Shown here: positions 41,636 to 51,047 of the stretch, one piece after another | How the letters are laid out: each line of letters starts with the position of its first letter | Numbering within the stretch: position 1 is the first letter of the stretch | Assembly (NCBI GenBank): GCA_050998615.1 | Contig: JBPCQA010000008.1 | Coordinates: 40,108-104,107, forward strand | From: JBPCQA01 sp050998615 | Lineage (GTDB): Bacteria > Actinomycetota > Actinomycetes > Propionibacteriales > Nocardioidaceae | Direction: 5' to 3' | DNA: 64,000 bases | Notes under the pieces: model-generated | The model's input: only the letters and a program-made list of their open reading frames with translations | Databases searched by the model: none | What the model was told of the DNA's origin: nothing | Made by a program: the position numbers and the translations under genes

Positions 41636-42657
41636 TAGTGGTCCCTCCTGCTCAACAGTTCCGTCAGCGAGACGAGCTCTTGGCGCACGCCGTGCGGCAG
41701 ATCCAGGTCGGCCAGCGCGTTCACCGCGGCTACCGACTCCAGATCAGCCTCGGCCTGCGTCCAGGCCCGACCGCCGGCTTCCTCGACGAGCGCGGCGGCA
41801 CGCTGCAGTTCAGCTTCGGCAAGCTCGTGACCGCTGTGGTAGAGAGCGCCGAGCTCCCGGGCCGCCGAATCGTCCGATTCGAGCGCGGCGACCACCGGAA
41901 CCGACTTCTTGCGGGCTCGAAGATCGGACCATACCGACTTTCCGGTGCGTGCCGGATCCCCCCAGATCCCGAGCAGATCGTCGGTGAGCTGGAAGGCCAT
42001 GCCGAGATGCATGCCGTAGTCGGCAAGACCGAGCGCCAACTTGGCCGGCGCGTCGACGAGCACCGCCCCGAGCGATGCCGAGCAGGCCAACAGTGCTCCG
42101 GTCTTGTCCCCGATCATCGCCAGGCACTCCGCCAGTGACACGTCGTTCCTTGTCTCGAACGCCAGGTCTGCGGCTTGGCCGGCGATCAACCGCCGGGTGG
42201 TGGCATTGAGACAGCGCAGTGCCCAGCCGACCGTTGGGGATAGTGCTTCGGACAACAGCTCGTTGGCCAGCGCCAGCAGCGCGTCCCCGGCCAGGATCGC
42301 CTGCGAGGTGCCGAACGCGGCCCATACCGTCGGCTGGTGACGGCGTTCGCGGTCACGATCCATCACGTCGTCATGCACTAGCGAGAAGTTGTGCACCAGC
42401 TCGCACGCCGCCGCGGCCGGCACCGCTCGCTCAGCCGGTACGCCGGCGGCTTTTGCCGACAGCAGCGCCAACGTTGAGCGAACGCCCTTGCCGATGCGAA
42501 CACCGGGGCTTCCATCGGCGTCCCAGTAGCCGAGGTGATAGCCGCAGGCGCGTCGGGTGAGTGGGTCTAGTCGGTCAAGTGACGCGCGCAGAGACGCGTC
42601 GGTCAGCCGCCAGGCCAAGTCGTGCGCGTTCACCCGCAATGCCGACGTGTTCGTCAT
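41635..42657 (-). CDS. polyprenyl diphosphate synthase (FPP/GGPP type)
   Basis: 340-residue trans-prenyltransferase. First Asp-rich motif LVHDDVMDRD (DDxxD) at about residue 98, second in FQLTDDLLGIWGD; GKGVRSTLALLSA and KTGALLACSASLGAVL also fit. It should condense IPP with DMAPP/GPP/FPP to supply farnesyl diphosphate for HpnC/HpnD; the Ala/Cys residues before the first motif are compatible with C15-C20 products. I start at 42657 (MTNTSALR), giving a 4-nt ATGA overlap with hpnE; 42669 is an alternative. Similar genes occur in Streptomyces hopanoid clusters. Confidence 0.9.
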   Translation of the reverse strand: MTNTSALRVNAHDLAWRLTDASLRASLDRLDPLTRRACGYHLGYWDADGSPGVRIGKGVRSTLALLSAKAAGVPAERAVPAAAACELVHNFSLVHDDVMDRDRERRHQPTVWAAFGTSQAILAGDALLALANELLSEALSPTVGWALRCLNATTRRLIAGQAADLAFETRNDVSLAECLAMIGDKTGALLACSASLGAVLVDAPAKLALGLADYGMHLGMAFQLTDDLLGIWGDPARTGKSVWSDLRARKKSVPVVAALESDDSAARELGALYHSGHELAEAELQRAAALVEEAGGRAWTQAEADLESVAAVNALADLDLPHGVRQELVSLTELLSRRDH

Positions 42658-44036
42658 GTGGATGCCCACCTCACGTGCGGGGTCGAGTCAGCGGAGGCGA
42701 AAGAGGAGGGAGAGCCCAGCACGTTTGCGGCGGTGTCGCCGCTGCGAACAGCGCCCTCCATGGTGTCGGGCCAGCCGGTGGCGGTCCAGGCACCCGCCAG
42801 CAGCAGCCCGGGAAGTCGAGTCACCACGCTGGGCCGCAGCGGTCCGGTGCCCGCCTGCTGACGGAACGTGGCACGCGGTTCACGGGTGACGAATGCGTCA
42901 CGGAGCCGGGCCTGCCGGGTGGCCGGCAACAATGTCGACAGGGCGCCAAGATGTGTCCGAAGGATCTCCTCCGCGGGGCGCTCGATCAGGTCGTCGGCGG
43001 CCGACAGCGACATCGCAAGGTACTGCCCGTCCACACCCGAGGCCGTCGTACGGTCGAAGATCCACTGGATCGGGGAGCCCAACGCCGCCGCAAACGGCAG
43101 CTGCGTCACTGCGCGGTCATAGCGGACGTGCACATTGACGATTGGCGCTGATCCCAAGCCGGCCCAGGCGTCTCGATCCGGCGCGGCGGCTGCCGGCACG
43201 ATCCGGCTGGCCTGCCAGTGTGGAACGGCAACGACCACAGCATCGACAACGGCGTCTCCGCCGCGGGTCCGGACGATCCACCCTGAATCGACCTCCGAGC
43301 TCGGGCAGGCAGCGATCTCGGTGACCCGTTCCCCGGTGCGGCATCTGACCCCGAGCCTGGCCAGCAGCCGGCGAGCGGGTCCATCATGCAGATCGGACAG
43401 CGGCACTAGCGGTATCGCGATGTCACCGGCATCGACCTCGTCGAGCAGCCCGGAGCGGAACACCTTGGCGGCAAGGGCGAGCGATGCCTGGTCCGGCTCG
43501 ATATTGAGCGCAGCTACGCAGATCAGCCCCCAGAGTCCGATGATGGCCTCGTCTCGTTGGCCGTGGCGGCGTAGCCAGTGTCCGAACGTCTCGTAATCGT
43601 TGTCAGGTTGGTCGGGATCGACTTTCCTGAGCCGCGACGCTGCCCAGGCGGCGCGCACCCGATCGGCGGCCGACAACGCGCCGAATCCGGCCAGCGCCGG
43701 CAGCAAGTGCAGCGGCGCGGGGCCACGACGGCCCCGGCGCAACCAGCTGACCTGACGGCCCGATCGGAGCACCGGGATCGCCAGTCGTTCCTGCACCGGC
43801 ACCCACGAGCCGACGCCGAGCCGAGACAGCAGCGAGCGGTACTCCTGGTAACTGCGCAGCAAGACGTGCTGTCCGGTGTCTACGGTCAACCCGTCGCGAT
43901 TGAACGAGTACGCCGCACCGCCCAACCGCGGGCGCGACTCGAGCAACGTGACGTCCCACCCACGATCTGCCAACGAGCTGGCCGCGCTGATGCCTGCTAG
44001 CCCACCGCCGACGACGGCGACTCGGTTGCCGATCAT
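42654..44036 (-). CDS. hpnE: hydroxysqualene dehydroxylase HpnE
   Basis: 460-residue FAD enzyme of the amine-oxidase/desaturase type, with the dinucleotide motif RVAVVGGGLAGISAASSLA, ESRPRLGGAAYSF and TVDTGQHVLLRSYQEY, and the C-terminal FAD segment LPGLLLAGAWTATGWPDTME. HpnE reduces hydroxysqualene from HpnC to squalene. ATG at 44036, overlapping hpnD by 4 nt; the frame is open further upstream, but only inside hpnD. Order hpnC-hpnD-hpnE is conserved in hopanoid producers. Confidence 0.93.
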   Translation of the reverse strand: MIGNRVAVVGGGLAGISAASSLADRGWDVTLLESRPRLGGAAYSFNRDGLTVDTGQHVLLRSYQEYRSLLSRLGVGSWVPVQERLAIPVLRSGRQVSWLRRGRRGPAPLHLLPALAGFGALSAADRVRAAWAASRLRKVDPDQPDNDYETFGHWLRRHGQRDEAIIGLWGLICVAALNIEPDQASLALAAKVFRSGLLDEVDAGDIAIPLVPLSDLHDGPARRLLARLGVRCRTGERVTEIAACPSSEVDSGWIVRTRGGDAVVDAVVVAVPHWQASRIVPAAAAPDRDAWAGLGSAPIVNVHVRYDRAVTQLPFAAALGSPIQWIFDRTTASGVDGQYLAMSLSAADDLIERPAEEILRTHLGALSTLLPATRQARLRDAFVTREPRATFRQQAGTGPLRPSVVTRLPGLLLAGAWTATGWPDTMEGAVRSGDTAANVLGSPSSFASADSTPHVRWAST

Positions 44037-44911
44037 GCCGTCCCCCTCGCCAGCGCCTGGACAGCAACCGCGGCCTTGGCGTGCGAGGGAAGCGACAGCC
44101 GCCGAGAGCGAACGGCCTCTGGGTCCGCGGCAATGCGTCGGAGCAGGCGGCGGTAGATCCCCGCCATCGCCGCCGTACAGGCGGCACTTCGGCGGTCCAG
44201 CAGCGGCAGCAGTCGCAACCCGCGCTGGTACCAGTTGTCGGCTCGCTCGGCCTCGAAGCGGATCAGCGCGGCGAACCGGTCTGCGGGATCGCTCAGCCGC
44301 CCCTGGTTGGCGTCCAGCGTGCACCCGAAACGCCGCAGATCTTCGGTCGGCAAGTAGATGCGGTCGACGAGGCGGTCTTCGAGCAGGTCCCGCAAGACGT
44401 TCGTAAGCTGCAAGGCGATGCCGAGCGTATCGGCCAGCGACCAGGCCCGCTCCAGGGCGGGTGGGTCATAGACGCCGACCGACAATCGGCCGACGGACCC
44501 GGCCACGGATCGGCAGTAGCCGACGAGGTCGTCGAAGCTGGCATAGCGGTGGACTGTCACGTCGGCTCGACAGCCGGCCACGATTTCGTCGAACGCCGCG
44601 AGTGGAATCGGGAAACGAGACGCGGCGTCCGCCAGCGCCGACAGCACCGGATCGGCGACAGCGAACTCCCGGTCGGGCAGGTGGTGCAGCGAATCGCGTA
44701 TCCCCGCCAGTGATGTCAGCTTCTGCTGCGCCGGCAAGTCACCGTCCCCGATGTCGTCGATGCGGCGTGCGGTCGCGTAGATCGCCGACAGCGCCTGCCG
44801 TTTGGGGCGGGGCAGCAACCGGATTCCATAGGAGAAGTTGCGTGCCTCTCGTCGCGTGATCTGCTCGCAGACGGCGTACGTGCTCTGCTCGTCCATGATG
44901 AATCCGGTCAC
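44033..44911 (-). CDS. hpnD: presqualene diphosphate synthase HpnD
   Basis: 292-residue squalene/phytoene synthase-fold enzyme. Two Asp-rich motifs are ARRIDDIGDGD and LTNVLRDLLEDRLVDRIY; also RNFSYGIRLLPRPKRQAL and LVGYCRSVAGSVGRL. HpnD couples two farnesyl diphosphates to presqualene diphosphate. Start: a GTG at 44911 overlaps the hpnC stop as GTGA and matches the overlap style of this operon; the ATG at 44896 (MDEQSTYAV) is the alternative. Confidence 0.93.
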   Translation of the reverse strand: MTGFIMDEQSTYAVCEQITRREARNFSYGIRLLPRPKRQALSAIYATARRIDDIGDGDLPAQQKLTSLAGIRDSLHHLPDREFAVADPVLSALADAASRFPIPLAAFDEIVAGCRADVTVHRYASFDDLVGYCRSVAGSVGRLSVGVYDPPALERAWSLADTLGIALQLTNVLRDLLEDRLVDRIYLPTEDLRRFGCTLDANQGRLSDPADRFAALIRFEAERADNWYQRGLRLLPLLDRRSAACTAAMAGIYRRLLRRIAADPEAVRSRRLSLPSHAKAAVAVQALARGTA

Positions 44912-45735
44912 CCGGGGCTCCGCACGCTTGCGCGTAGCCAGGTCGACAAGATCTTCCGGGCACCCGGTTTGGCGACGCCGGACATCGGGTCGAAGTCGTG
45001 ACGGCCCAGCTCGGCTGCGGCCGCCCGGCCACCGGCTACGTATCCAGACACGGCCAGCCGTGCCCAGCCATGCAGTGCGGACACGAGGTAGGCACCAGCA
45101 TCGAGCCAGCACAGTGCCCGGTCGGTCTCGAAGGCGATCAACGACCGAACCGACGCGGTGGCGACCGGTTGGTCGAGATCGGACTCGCCTACGCCGAAAC
45201 GGCGCAGGTCTTCCTGCGGCAGGTAGATGCGGCCATTCGCCCGGTCTTCGGCGACGTCTTGCCAGTGCTCGATCAGCTGCAAACCGGTGCACACCCGATC
45301 AGACAACGCGATGGTGTCGTCGGTGTTCTCGCCAAAGATGTGAAGCACGAGCTCACCGACCGGGTTAGCCGACAGCCGGCAATAGCCGAGCAGGTCATCA
45401 AACGTCGGATAGCGAGTGACCTCCTGGTCCATCAGGTTCGCGTCGACCAGCCGGAGCAGCGGCTCCTTCGGGATCTGATGGCGCTCGATCGTGGGGCGCA
45501 GCGCGGTCACTGCCGGATGGGCCGCGGCCCCGCCGTCGTACAACGCGAGCACGTCAGAGCGCACGGAATGCAACGCCTTCACCCGGTCACCGACCCCCAC
45601 GTCACCCAGGTCATCCACGTATCGCGCGTAGCCGTAGATGGCTAGCAGATCGCTTCGGACGGCAGCCGGCAGGATGCGCAACGCCACCGGGAAGTTTTCC
45701 CGCCCGCGGCTGCGCAGTGAATCCACGAGATACAT
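44908..45735 (-). CDS. hpnC: hydroxysqualene synthase HpnC
   Basis: 275-residue paralogue of HpnD that converts presqualene diphosphate to hydroxysqualene. Motifs: RGRENFPVALRILPAAVR, the first Asp region YARYVDDLGDVG, LLGYCRLSANPVGELVL and LIEHWQDVAEDRANGRIY. The start codon at 45735 lies 7 nt after the dxs stop. Sequence differences from HpnD in the second Asp motif (WQDVAED versus LRDLLED) are those expected for the two subfamilies. Confidence 0.92.
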   Translation of the reverse strand: MYLVDSLRSRGRENFPVALRILPAAVRSDLLAIYGYARYVDDLGDVGVGDRVKALHSVRSDVLALYDGGAAAHPAVTALRPTIERHQIPKEPLLRLVDANLMDQEVTRYPTFDDLLGYCRLSANPVGELVLHIFGENTDDTIALSDRVCTGLQLIEHWQDVAEDRANGRIYLPQEDLRRFGVGESDLDQPVATASVRSLIAFETDRALCWLDAGAYLVSALHGWARLAVSGYVAGGRAAAAELGRHDFDPMSGVAKPGARKILSTWLRASVRSPG

Positions 45736-45742
45736 CGGCGTC

Positions 45743-47617
45743 CTACTTCAGCGCCCGGCTCGGGGTGGCTGCGGCCACCAGGCGAAGCTGTCGTCCGTCG
45801 GGGGACTGGCGGCCGAAGCTGCGGCGTACGGCGGCGGCCACGCCGGCCCCGTCGAGCCCGTAACGGGAAAGCAGCTCGGCCCGATCGCCATGGGGTATGA
45901 ACTCCGACGGCAAACCCAAGCAGTGCGCCGGCACGTCGACCCCTGCGTCGGCCAGTGCCCCGGCCACCAACGCCCCGACTCCACCGGAGCGAACGCCGTC
46001 TTCGACGCACACCACGAGCTGGTGCTTGCTGGCCAGCTGGATCAGTCGTGGGTTGACTGGAATCACCCACCGGGGGTCGACCACCGTGCACTCGATGCCG
46101 CCACCCGCAAGCTCCGCTGCCGCGCTCAACGCGGCGTGCGCCATCACGCCTACCGCCACTATCAACACATCAGGCTGGTCAGCCGAACGCAGCACGTCGA
46201 TGCCGCCGACCCGCTCGGTGGCCGGCACCTCCTTTCCGAGTCGTGCCTTCGGGAAGCGCAGCACGGTAGGACCGGTGCTGACAGCGACTGCCTCGTCGAG
46301 CTCGTCGACGAGGGTAGCGGCGTCGCGAGGGGCGGCCACCCGGATGCCTGGCACGATGCCGAACATCGCGAGATCCCACATGCCGTGATGACTTGCCCCG
46401 TCGGGCCCGGTGATGCCAGCCCGGTCGAGCACGAACGTGACCGGCAGCTCGTGCAGGCCGACGTCCAACAGCGCCTGGTCGAAGGCGCGGTTGGCGAACG
46501 TCGCGTAAAGGGCGACGACCGGATGGGCTCCGCCGATGGCAAGACCGGCCGCGGAGGTCACCGCATGTTGCTCGGCGATGCCCACGTCGAAGCAGCGACC
46601 CGGATATCTGTTGGCGAACTGCTGCAGCCCGGTTGGCCCCCGCATAGCGGCGGTCACGGCGACGATGTCACGACACCTACCGCCGAGCTCGACGAGCGCG
46701 GTGGCGAAGGCGTCGGTCCAGGTGGCGGCGACCTCGGTGCCGGGTCTGCCGGTGAGGGCGTCCACGACGCCAACCGTGTGCAGATGGTCCGCCTGGTCTG
46801 CCAGCGCCGGGACATAGCCGCGTCCCTTCACCGTCAGGCAATGCACGATGACCGGGCGGTGCTTGTCGCGGGCCATGGTGAGCGCGCGTTCGACGGCGGC
46901 TAGGTCGTGTCCGTCGACCGGGCCGAGGTAGCTGAAGCCGAGTGCACCGAAGAGCGTGTTGGCGCGGCCTTCCTGGTCGGGCAACCTCGCCGTGCCCCCG
47001 AGGCGGCCGACGAGCTCGTCGTAGCCCGCTTGGTCGCGTAACCGGGCCAGGTGCGCGGGGAGCCCGCCCACTGTCGGGGAGTACGAGCACCCGTTGTCGT
47101 TGAGGACGACGACGACGCGGCGACCGGAGGCGCCGAGGTTGTTCAGCGCCTCCCACGCGAGCCCCCCGGTGAGCGCGCCGTCGCCAATCACCGCGACCAC
47201 GGGGCGATCCGCCTCCCCGCTGACCGTGAACGCCTTGCTCAGCCCATCGGCGTACGAGAGTGCGGTCGAGGCATGGGAGTTCTCGACGACGTCGTGGACG
47301 GATTCCGCGCGGTTGGGGTAGCCGGACAGTCCCCCGCTGGTCCGGAGCCCGGCGAATCCGTCTCGCCGGCCGGTCAGCAGCTTGTGGACGTACGCCTGGT
47401 GCCCGGTGTCGAAAACAACCGGGGTATGGGGTGAATCGAAGACCCGGTGCACGGCCAGGGTCAGCTCGACGACGCCGAGGTTGGGGCCTAGGTGACCGCC
47501 GGTGCGGCATACCGAGGAAACCAAGAACTCGCGGATCTCGTCGGCCAGCGCCTCCAATTGGCTGGCATCGAGGCCGCGCAGATCGGCCGGGCTGCTGAGC
47601 GCGTCCAGGATGGGCAT
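45743..47617 (-). CDS. dxs: 1-deoxy-D-xylulose-5-phosphate synthase
   Basis: First enzyme of the MEP pathway (pyruvate plus glyceraldehyde 3-phosphate), 624 residues. TPP-binding region VAVIGDGALTGGLAWEALNN to VVVLNDNGCSYSP; also GGHLGPNLGVVELTLAVH, FDTGHQAYVHKLLTGRRDGF, and in the pyrimidine domain DVGIAEQHAVTSAAGLA and DRAGITGPDGASHHGMWDL. The ATG at 47617 has GGAGG 11 nt upstream; a GTG at 47638 lacks such a site. Leading the hopanoid operon, it is probably a dedicated copy that boosts precursor flux; another dxs elsewhere in the genome would be expected. Confidence 0.95.
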   Translation of the reverse strand: MPILDALSSPADLRGLDASQLEALADEIREFLVSSVCRTGGHLGPNLGVVELTLAVHRVFDSPHTPVVFDTGHQAYVHKLLTGRRDGFAGLRTSGGLSGYPNRAESVHDVVENSHASTALSYADGLSKAFTVSGEADRPVVAVIGDGALTGGLAWEALNNLGASGRRVVVVLNDNGCSYSPTVGGLPAHLARLRDQAGYDELVGRLGGTARLPDQEGRANTLFGALGFSYLGPVDGHDLAAVERALTMARDKHRPVIVHCLTVKGRGYVPALADQADHLHTVGVVDALTGRPGTEVAATWTDAFATALVELGGRCRDIVAVTAAMRGPTGLQQFANRYPGRCFDVGIAEQHAVTSAAGLAIGGAHPVVALYATFANRAFDQALLDVGLHELPVTFVLDRAGITGPDGASHHGMWDLAMFGIVPGIRVAAPRDAATLVDELDEAVAVSTGPTVLRFPKARLGKEVPATERVGGIDVLRSADQPDVLIVAVGVMAHAALSAAAELAGGGIECTVVDPRWVIPVNPRLIQLASKHQLVVCVEDGVRSGGVGALVAGALADAGVDVPAHCLGLPSEFIPHGDRAELLSRYGLDGAGVAAAVRRSFGRQSPDGRQLRLVAAATPSRALK

Positions 47618-47691
47618 CGAATGTGTAGCCTCCGTCACGATGGGGTGACCGGTCGCATCCGAATATATCGTAATCCGACCTTGCTACGGCT

Positions 47692-48180
47692 TTACCCAGT
47701 CTTGCGAACCTCATTCGTGTCGGACAGTTTGTGCGAATCGCCGCCGGACAGCTCGACTATGAACTCGGTGGACAGACGTTCGAGCAGAAACTCGGAGATG
47801 TCGAGCTGCGCGGCCACCCGCTCCAGCTCGGCCAGATGCGCGGTAGCCAACTCCTCTACCACCTCGCGGCCCTTGGCGGTGAGCTGCACTCGCACGATGC
47901 GCTGGTCGTCTTCGTCGGGCTCACGCACCACCATCCCCAGGTGGCCGATCCGGCTGGTCAGCTCAACGGCGCTGTGGTGCCGGATCAGCAGGTAGTCGGC
48001 AAGCTCACCGATGCTTGGTGGCTTGTCGCCAGGATGGGCGCGCACGGCGAGCAGCAGCTGGTGCTGTTGGGGGGTGAGCCCAAGCGACTTCGCCTGCTCT
48101 GCGCTCCAGTTCAGGTATTGGCGCAGCGCGCATCGGAAAACCAGCAGCACGCGGTACTGCTCGTCGCTCAAGTTCGCCAT
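47692..48180 (-). CDS. MarR-family regulator
   Basis: 162-residue winged-helix regulator: LGLTPQQHQLLLAVRAHPG, recognition region IGELADYLLIRHHSAVELTS, and wing VREPDEDDQRIVRVQLTAKG, all typical of MarR. ATG at 48180 begins the family homology; the frame is open 35 codons further without it. It stands between the divergent ABC exporter operon (start 48338) and dxs (75 nt downstream), so it may regulate the exporter, the hopanoid operon, or itself. MarR proteins usually respond to phenolic or oxidative ligands. Confidence 0.87.
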   Translation of the reverse strand: MANLSDEQYRVLLVFRCALRQYLNWSAEQAKSLGLTPQQHQLLLAVRAHPGDKPPSIGELADYLLIRHHSAVELTSRIGHLGMVVREPDEDDQRIVRVQLTAKGREVVEELATAHLAELERVAAQLDISEFLLERLSTEFIVELSGGDSHKLSDTNEVRKTG

Positions 48181-48337
48181 GGCCTCAGGTGGCTGCCCGG
48201 GGGTTGGTTGGCGACGATCCGGAGCGGCCCAGACATAGGATATAGGAAGGCCTTCAAGCAAGGACACTGCGCGCTCGCTGCTCAACCAGCGGGGAAGTCT
48301 CGCGGAGCAGCAGAGACTTTGGTAAGTTCTTGCGATT

Positions 48338-49147
48338 GTGCGCGCGTCGGCAAGAGTGTGGTGGCAGCTGGCGCTAGGCGGCTTTCGAGCTCAGTCCCAC
48401 TATCGGCTGGCGATGCTTGCTGGGTTGTGCACGAACGTGGTCTTCGGCTTCATCCGCGCCGCGATCTTGTTCGCCGCTGTTGACAGCGCGGGAGGGACAC
48501 TGGCCGGGTATGACCGCGGCACGATCAGTGCGTACGTGTGGCTATCCCAGGGCCTGCTCGGCGCCGTCGAGCTGGGGATGGCGCCCACCGAGATAGGTGA
48601 ACGGATCCGCACCGGCGACATCGCTGTCGACTTCATCCGGCCGGTCGACGTGCAGCTCCGCTATCTGGCGGCGGACCTGGGCAGGGCGGCGTACACGTTC
48701 ATCCCACGTGGACTGCCCAGCGTTCTGGTGGGGTCACTGACGGTAGGGCTCGCGTTACCGGTTTCGCCGTGGCCGTATCTGCTCGGGCTGTTCAGTATCA
48801 TGCTTGGGGTCACGATCTCGTTCCTGTGCCGGTACGCCGCCAACATCTGCGGCTTCTGGCTCGTCGAAACCCGCGGGATCCGGGCGCTTTACACGGTGGC
48901 CGCCTCGTTCTTGGCGGGGCTGTACGTCCCGGTGCACCTGTTCCCGTCGTGGCTGGCCGCCATCGCCGCGGCCACGCCGTTCCCCTCGATCTTGCAGAGC
49001 CCGATCGACGTGCTGTCTGGCCGGGTCGTCGGTGTCGATGCACTGCGGGTGGTCGCGGTCCAGTGCCTGTGGGTGGGCGTCAGCTGCCTGATCGGGCGGG
49101 TGCTGACCAGCGCCGGTCGGCACCGGCTGGAGGTGCAGGGTGGCTGA
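48338..49147 (+). CDS. ABC-2 family permease (first subunit)
   Basis: 269-residue membrane protein with about six helices, of the ABC-2 group that occurs as two permeases plus one ATPase. It begins RASARVWWQLALGGFRAQSH, with VVFGFIRAAILFAAV, AYVWLSQGLLGAVELGM and DIAVDFIRPVDVQLRYLAAD; the last motif is typical of this family. The second permease gene overlaps it and the ATPase gene follows, so the three form an exporter, possibly of a lipid, drug or cationic dye. GTG start; divergent from the MarR gene 157 nt away. Confidence 0.85.
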   Translation: MRASARVWWQLALGGFRAQSHYRLAMLAGLCTNVVFGFIRAAILFAAVDSAGGTLAGYDRGTISAYVWLSQGLLGAVELGMAPTEIGERIRTGDIAVDFIRPVDVQLRYLAADLGRAAYTFIPRGLPSVLVGSLTVGLALPVSPWPYLLGLFSIMLGVTISFLCRYAANICGFWLVETRGIRALYTVAASFLAGLYVPVHLFPSWLAAIAAATPFPSILQSPIDVLSGRVVGVDALRVVAVQCLWVGVSCLIGRVLTSAGRHRLEVQGG

Positions 49148-49958
49148 TGTAAGCGGCCAGGGCTGGAGTGCGCCGTACCGGGCGGTGATCGGGAGCCGGA
49201 TCCGCGCTCAACGTGCCTATCCGACGTCCTTCTTGCTCGATCTTGGCGGTTCGCTGCTCGTCGGCGTCACAGAGTTCGCCGAGGTATGGGTGATCTTCCA
49301 CAACATCTCGGTGCTTGGCGGCCTGAACTTCGACGCCGTCTTGTTGCTCTTCGGGCTCAGCAACCTGACGTTCTCAGCGGCCGACCTCGTCGTCGGCCAC
49401 ATCGACAACCTCCCCACGTTCGTGCGGATGGGGACACTCGACGCGTTCTACCTGCGCCCGCAACCAGTGCTGGCGCAACTGATGACGTGCGAGCTCTCGC
49501 TGCGGCGACTGGCCCGCATCGGGGTAGCGCTGGTCGCGCTTGTCGCCGGGCTCACCCACAACGACATCGCATGGGACCCGGGAATTGCGGCGATGCTGGT
49601 GGTGGCGGTGATCGGTGGGACCGCGATCTTCGCCGGCCTGTTCGTGTGCGCCGCCAGCCTGCAGTTCTTCCTGGTCAACGGCGCGGAGCTCACGAACTCG
49701 TTCACGTACGGCGGCTCGTACGCGTCTTCCCAGCCGACCTCGATCTTCCCGACCCCGCTGAAGATGCTGTTCGGCTATCTGGTCCCCGTGACGTTCACCG
49801 GATACCTTCCGACGCTGTGGATTCTCCGATTGCCGGGGCCGGCCGGGCTGCCAACCTGGCTGGGCTGGTTCACGCCGCTCGCCGCGCTGTGGGTGTGGGC
49901 GCTCGCTCTCACCTTGTGGCACTGGGGCAGCCGGCACTATCAAGGCGGTGGTGGATGA
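49140..49958 (+). CDS. ABC-2 family permease (second subunit)
   Basis: 272-residue permease related to the preceding one: AVIGSRIRAQRAYPTSFLLD, FAEVWVIFHNISVLGG, HIDNLPTFVRMGTLDAFYLR, and a periplasmic loop YGGSYASSQPTSIFP. The FVRMGTLDAFYLRPQ segment corresponds to DFIRPVDVQ of the first subunit. GTG start overlaps the upstream gene by 8 nt, and the ATPase gene overlaps its stop by 4 nt. It should pair with the first subunit as a heterodimer. Confidence 0.85.
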   Translation: MADVSGQGWSAPYRAVIGSRIRAQRAYPTSFLLDLGGSLLVGVTEFAEVWVIFHNISVLGGLNFDAVLLLFGLSNLTFSAADLVVGHIDNLPTFVRMGTLDAFYLRPQPVLAQLMTCELSLRRLARIGVALVALVAGLTHNDIAWDPGIAAMLVVAVIGGTAIFAGLFVCAASLQFFLVNGAELTNSFTYGGSYASSQPTSIFPTPLKMLFGYLVPVTFTGYLPTLWILRLPGPAGLPTWLGWFTPLAALWVWALALTLWHWGSRHYQGGGG

Positions 49959-50989
49959 GCCGGGGCACCGTCGACCAGTCGATCGTCGACGAGTCGATCG
50001 TCCATGTGCGTGACCTGACCCGCACGTTCGCGATCCGACGCAAGAAGGGAGTCGGGTCGCAACAGCGCACGAGCCGGCTGCCGCGCCGGGCCCGCTCGGT
50101 GCTGACCGCCGTGGACAACATGACGTTCACGATCGAGGCCGGTGAATCAGTCGGCTACATCGGCGCCAACGGGGCGGGCAAGTCGACCACGATCAAAATG
50201 CTCACCGGCATCCTGGTGCCGTCGGCCGGCACGGTGCGCACCTGCGGACTCGACCCGCTGCGTCAGCGTGGCCGGCTGGCACGACGGATCGGGGTGGTGT
50301 TCGGGCAGCGTTCGCAGCTGTGGTGGGACCTGCCGCTGCGAGAGTCGTTCGCGATCTTGGCGGCAATCCATCGACTTGACCCTGATCAGGCTCGTGACCG
50401 CACCCACGCGCTGGTCGAGCAATTGGAGATGGCCGACACTCTGGACACCGCGGTGCGTCAGCTGTCGCTGGGTCAGCGGATGCGGGGTGAGATCGCTGCG
50501 GCGTTGTTGCACTCGCCCCAACTCCTCATCCTCGACGAGCCGACGATCGGGCTTGACGTGTTGAGCAAGCAACGGCTCCGGGAGTTTCTCAAGTCCGAAC
50601 GAGAGTCCCGCGGCACCACGTTGCTGCTCACCACCCATGACATGGGAGACATCGAACGGCTATGTGAGCGAGTGCTTGTGGTGGACCATGGCAAACTCGC
50701 GTACGACGGGTCGCTGCGGGGGCTGGCGGGGACGGTGGGTGCCCGACGGGTTCTCGTCGTCGACCTCGCCGAGCCGACTCGCGACCTCACCGACATTCCG
50801 GGTGCAACTCACCTTGCCAGCGACGGCGGTGGGCTGCGTCAGCGGCTCGCGTTCGACGCCGCGCGGACGACCGCGGCAACTGTGCTCGCAGCGGTGTCGG
50901 AGGCTGCGACCGTGCTCGACCTGGCAATCGAAGAGCCGGACATCGAAGACGTCGTCCGCCGGATCTATTTGGAGAGCCAGCGCGGCTAG
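49955..50989 (+). CDS. ABC transporter ATP-binding protein
   Basis: 344-residue ATPase: Walker A GANGAGKSTTIKMLTG, VVFGQRSQLWWDLPLRESF, signature LSLGQRMRGEIAAALL, Walker B LLILDEPTIGLD and switch histidine LLTTHDMGDIERLC. An insertion of basic residues (RRKKGVGSQQ to LPRRARS) follows the first strand. The GQRxQLWWDLP segment is characteristic of ATPases partnered with the two-permease ABC-2 exporters. ATGA overlap with the second permease. Confidence 0.93.
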   Translation: MSRGTVDQSIVDESIVHVRDLTRTFAIRRKKGVGSQQRTSRLPRRARSVLTAVDNMTFTIEAGESVGYIGANGAGKSTTIKMLTGILVPSAGTVRTCGLDPLRQRGRLARRIGVVFGQRSQLWWDLPLRESFAILAAIHRLDPDQARDRTHALVEQLEMADTLDTAVRQLSLGQRMRGEIAAALLHSPQLLILDEPTIGLDVLSKQRLREFLKSERESRGTTLLLTTHDMGDIERLCERVLVVDHGKLAYDGSLRGLAGTVGARRVLVVDLAEPTRDLTDIPGATHLASDGGGLRQRLAFDAARTTAATVLAAVSEAATVLDLAIEEPDIEDVVRRIYLESQRG

Positions 50990-50991
50990 GG

Positions 50992-51029
50992 AGTCACCGG
51001 GCTCGCGGCCCATCGCATCCCGGCTGACT
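50992..51029. terminator. possible convergent terminator hairpin
   Basis: AGTCACCGGG and CCCGGCTGACT form an imperfect stem with one bulge around a 17-nt loop, between the stop of the ABC operon (50989) and the stop of the convergent phosphatase gene (51048). Moderate stability only. Confidence 0.35.
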
Positions 51030-51047
51030 GCGCGGATAGGGAGGCGG

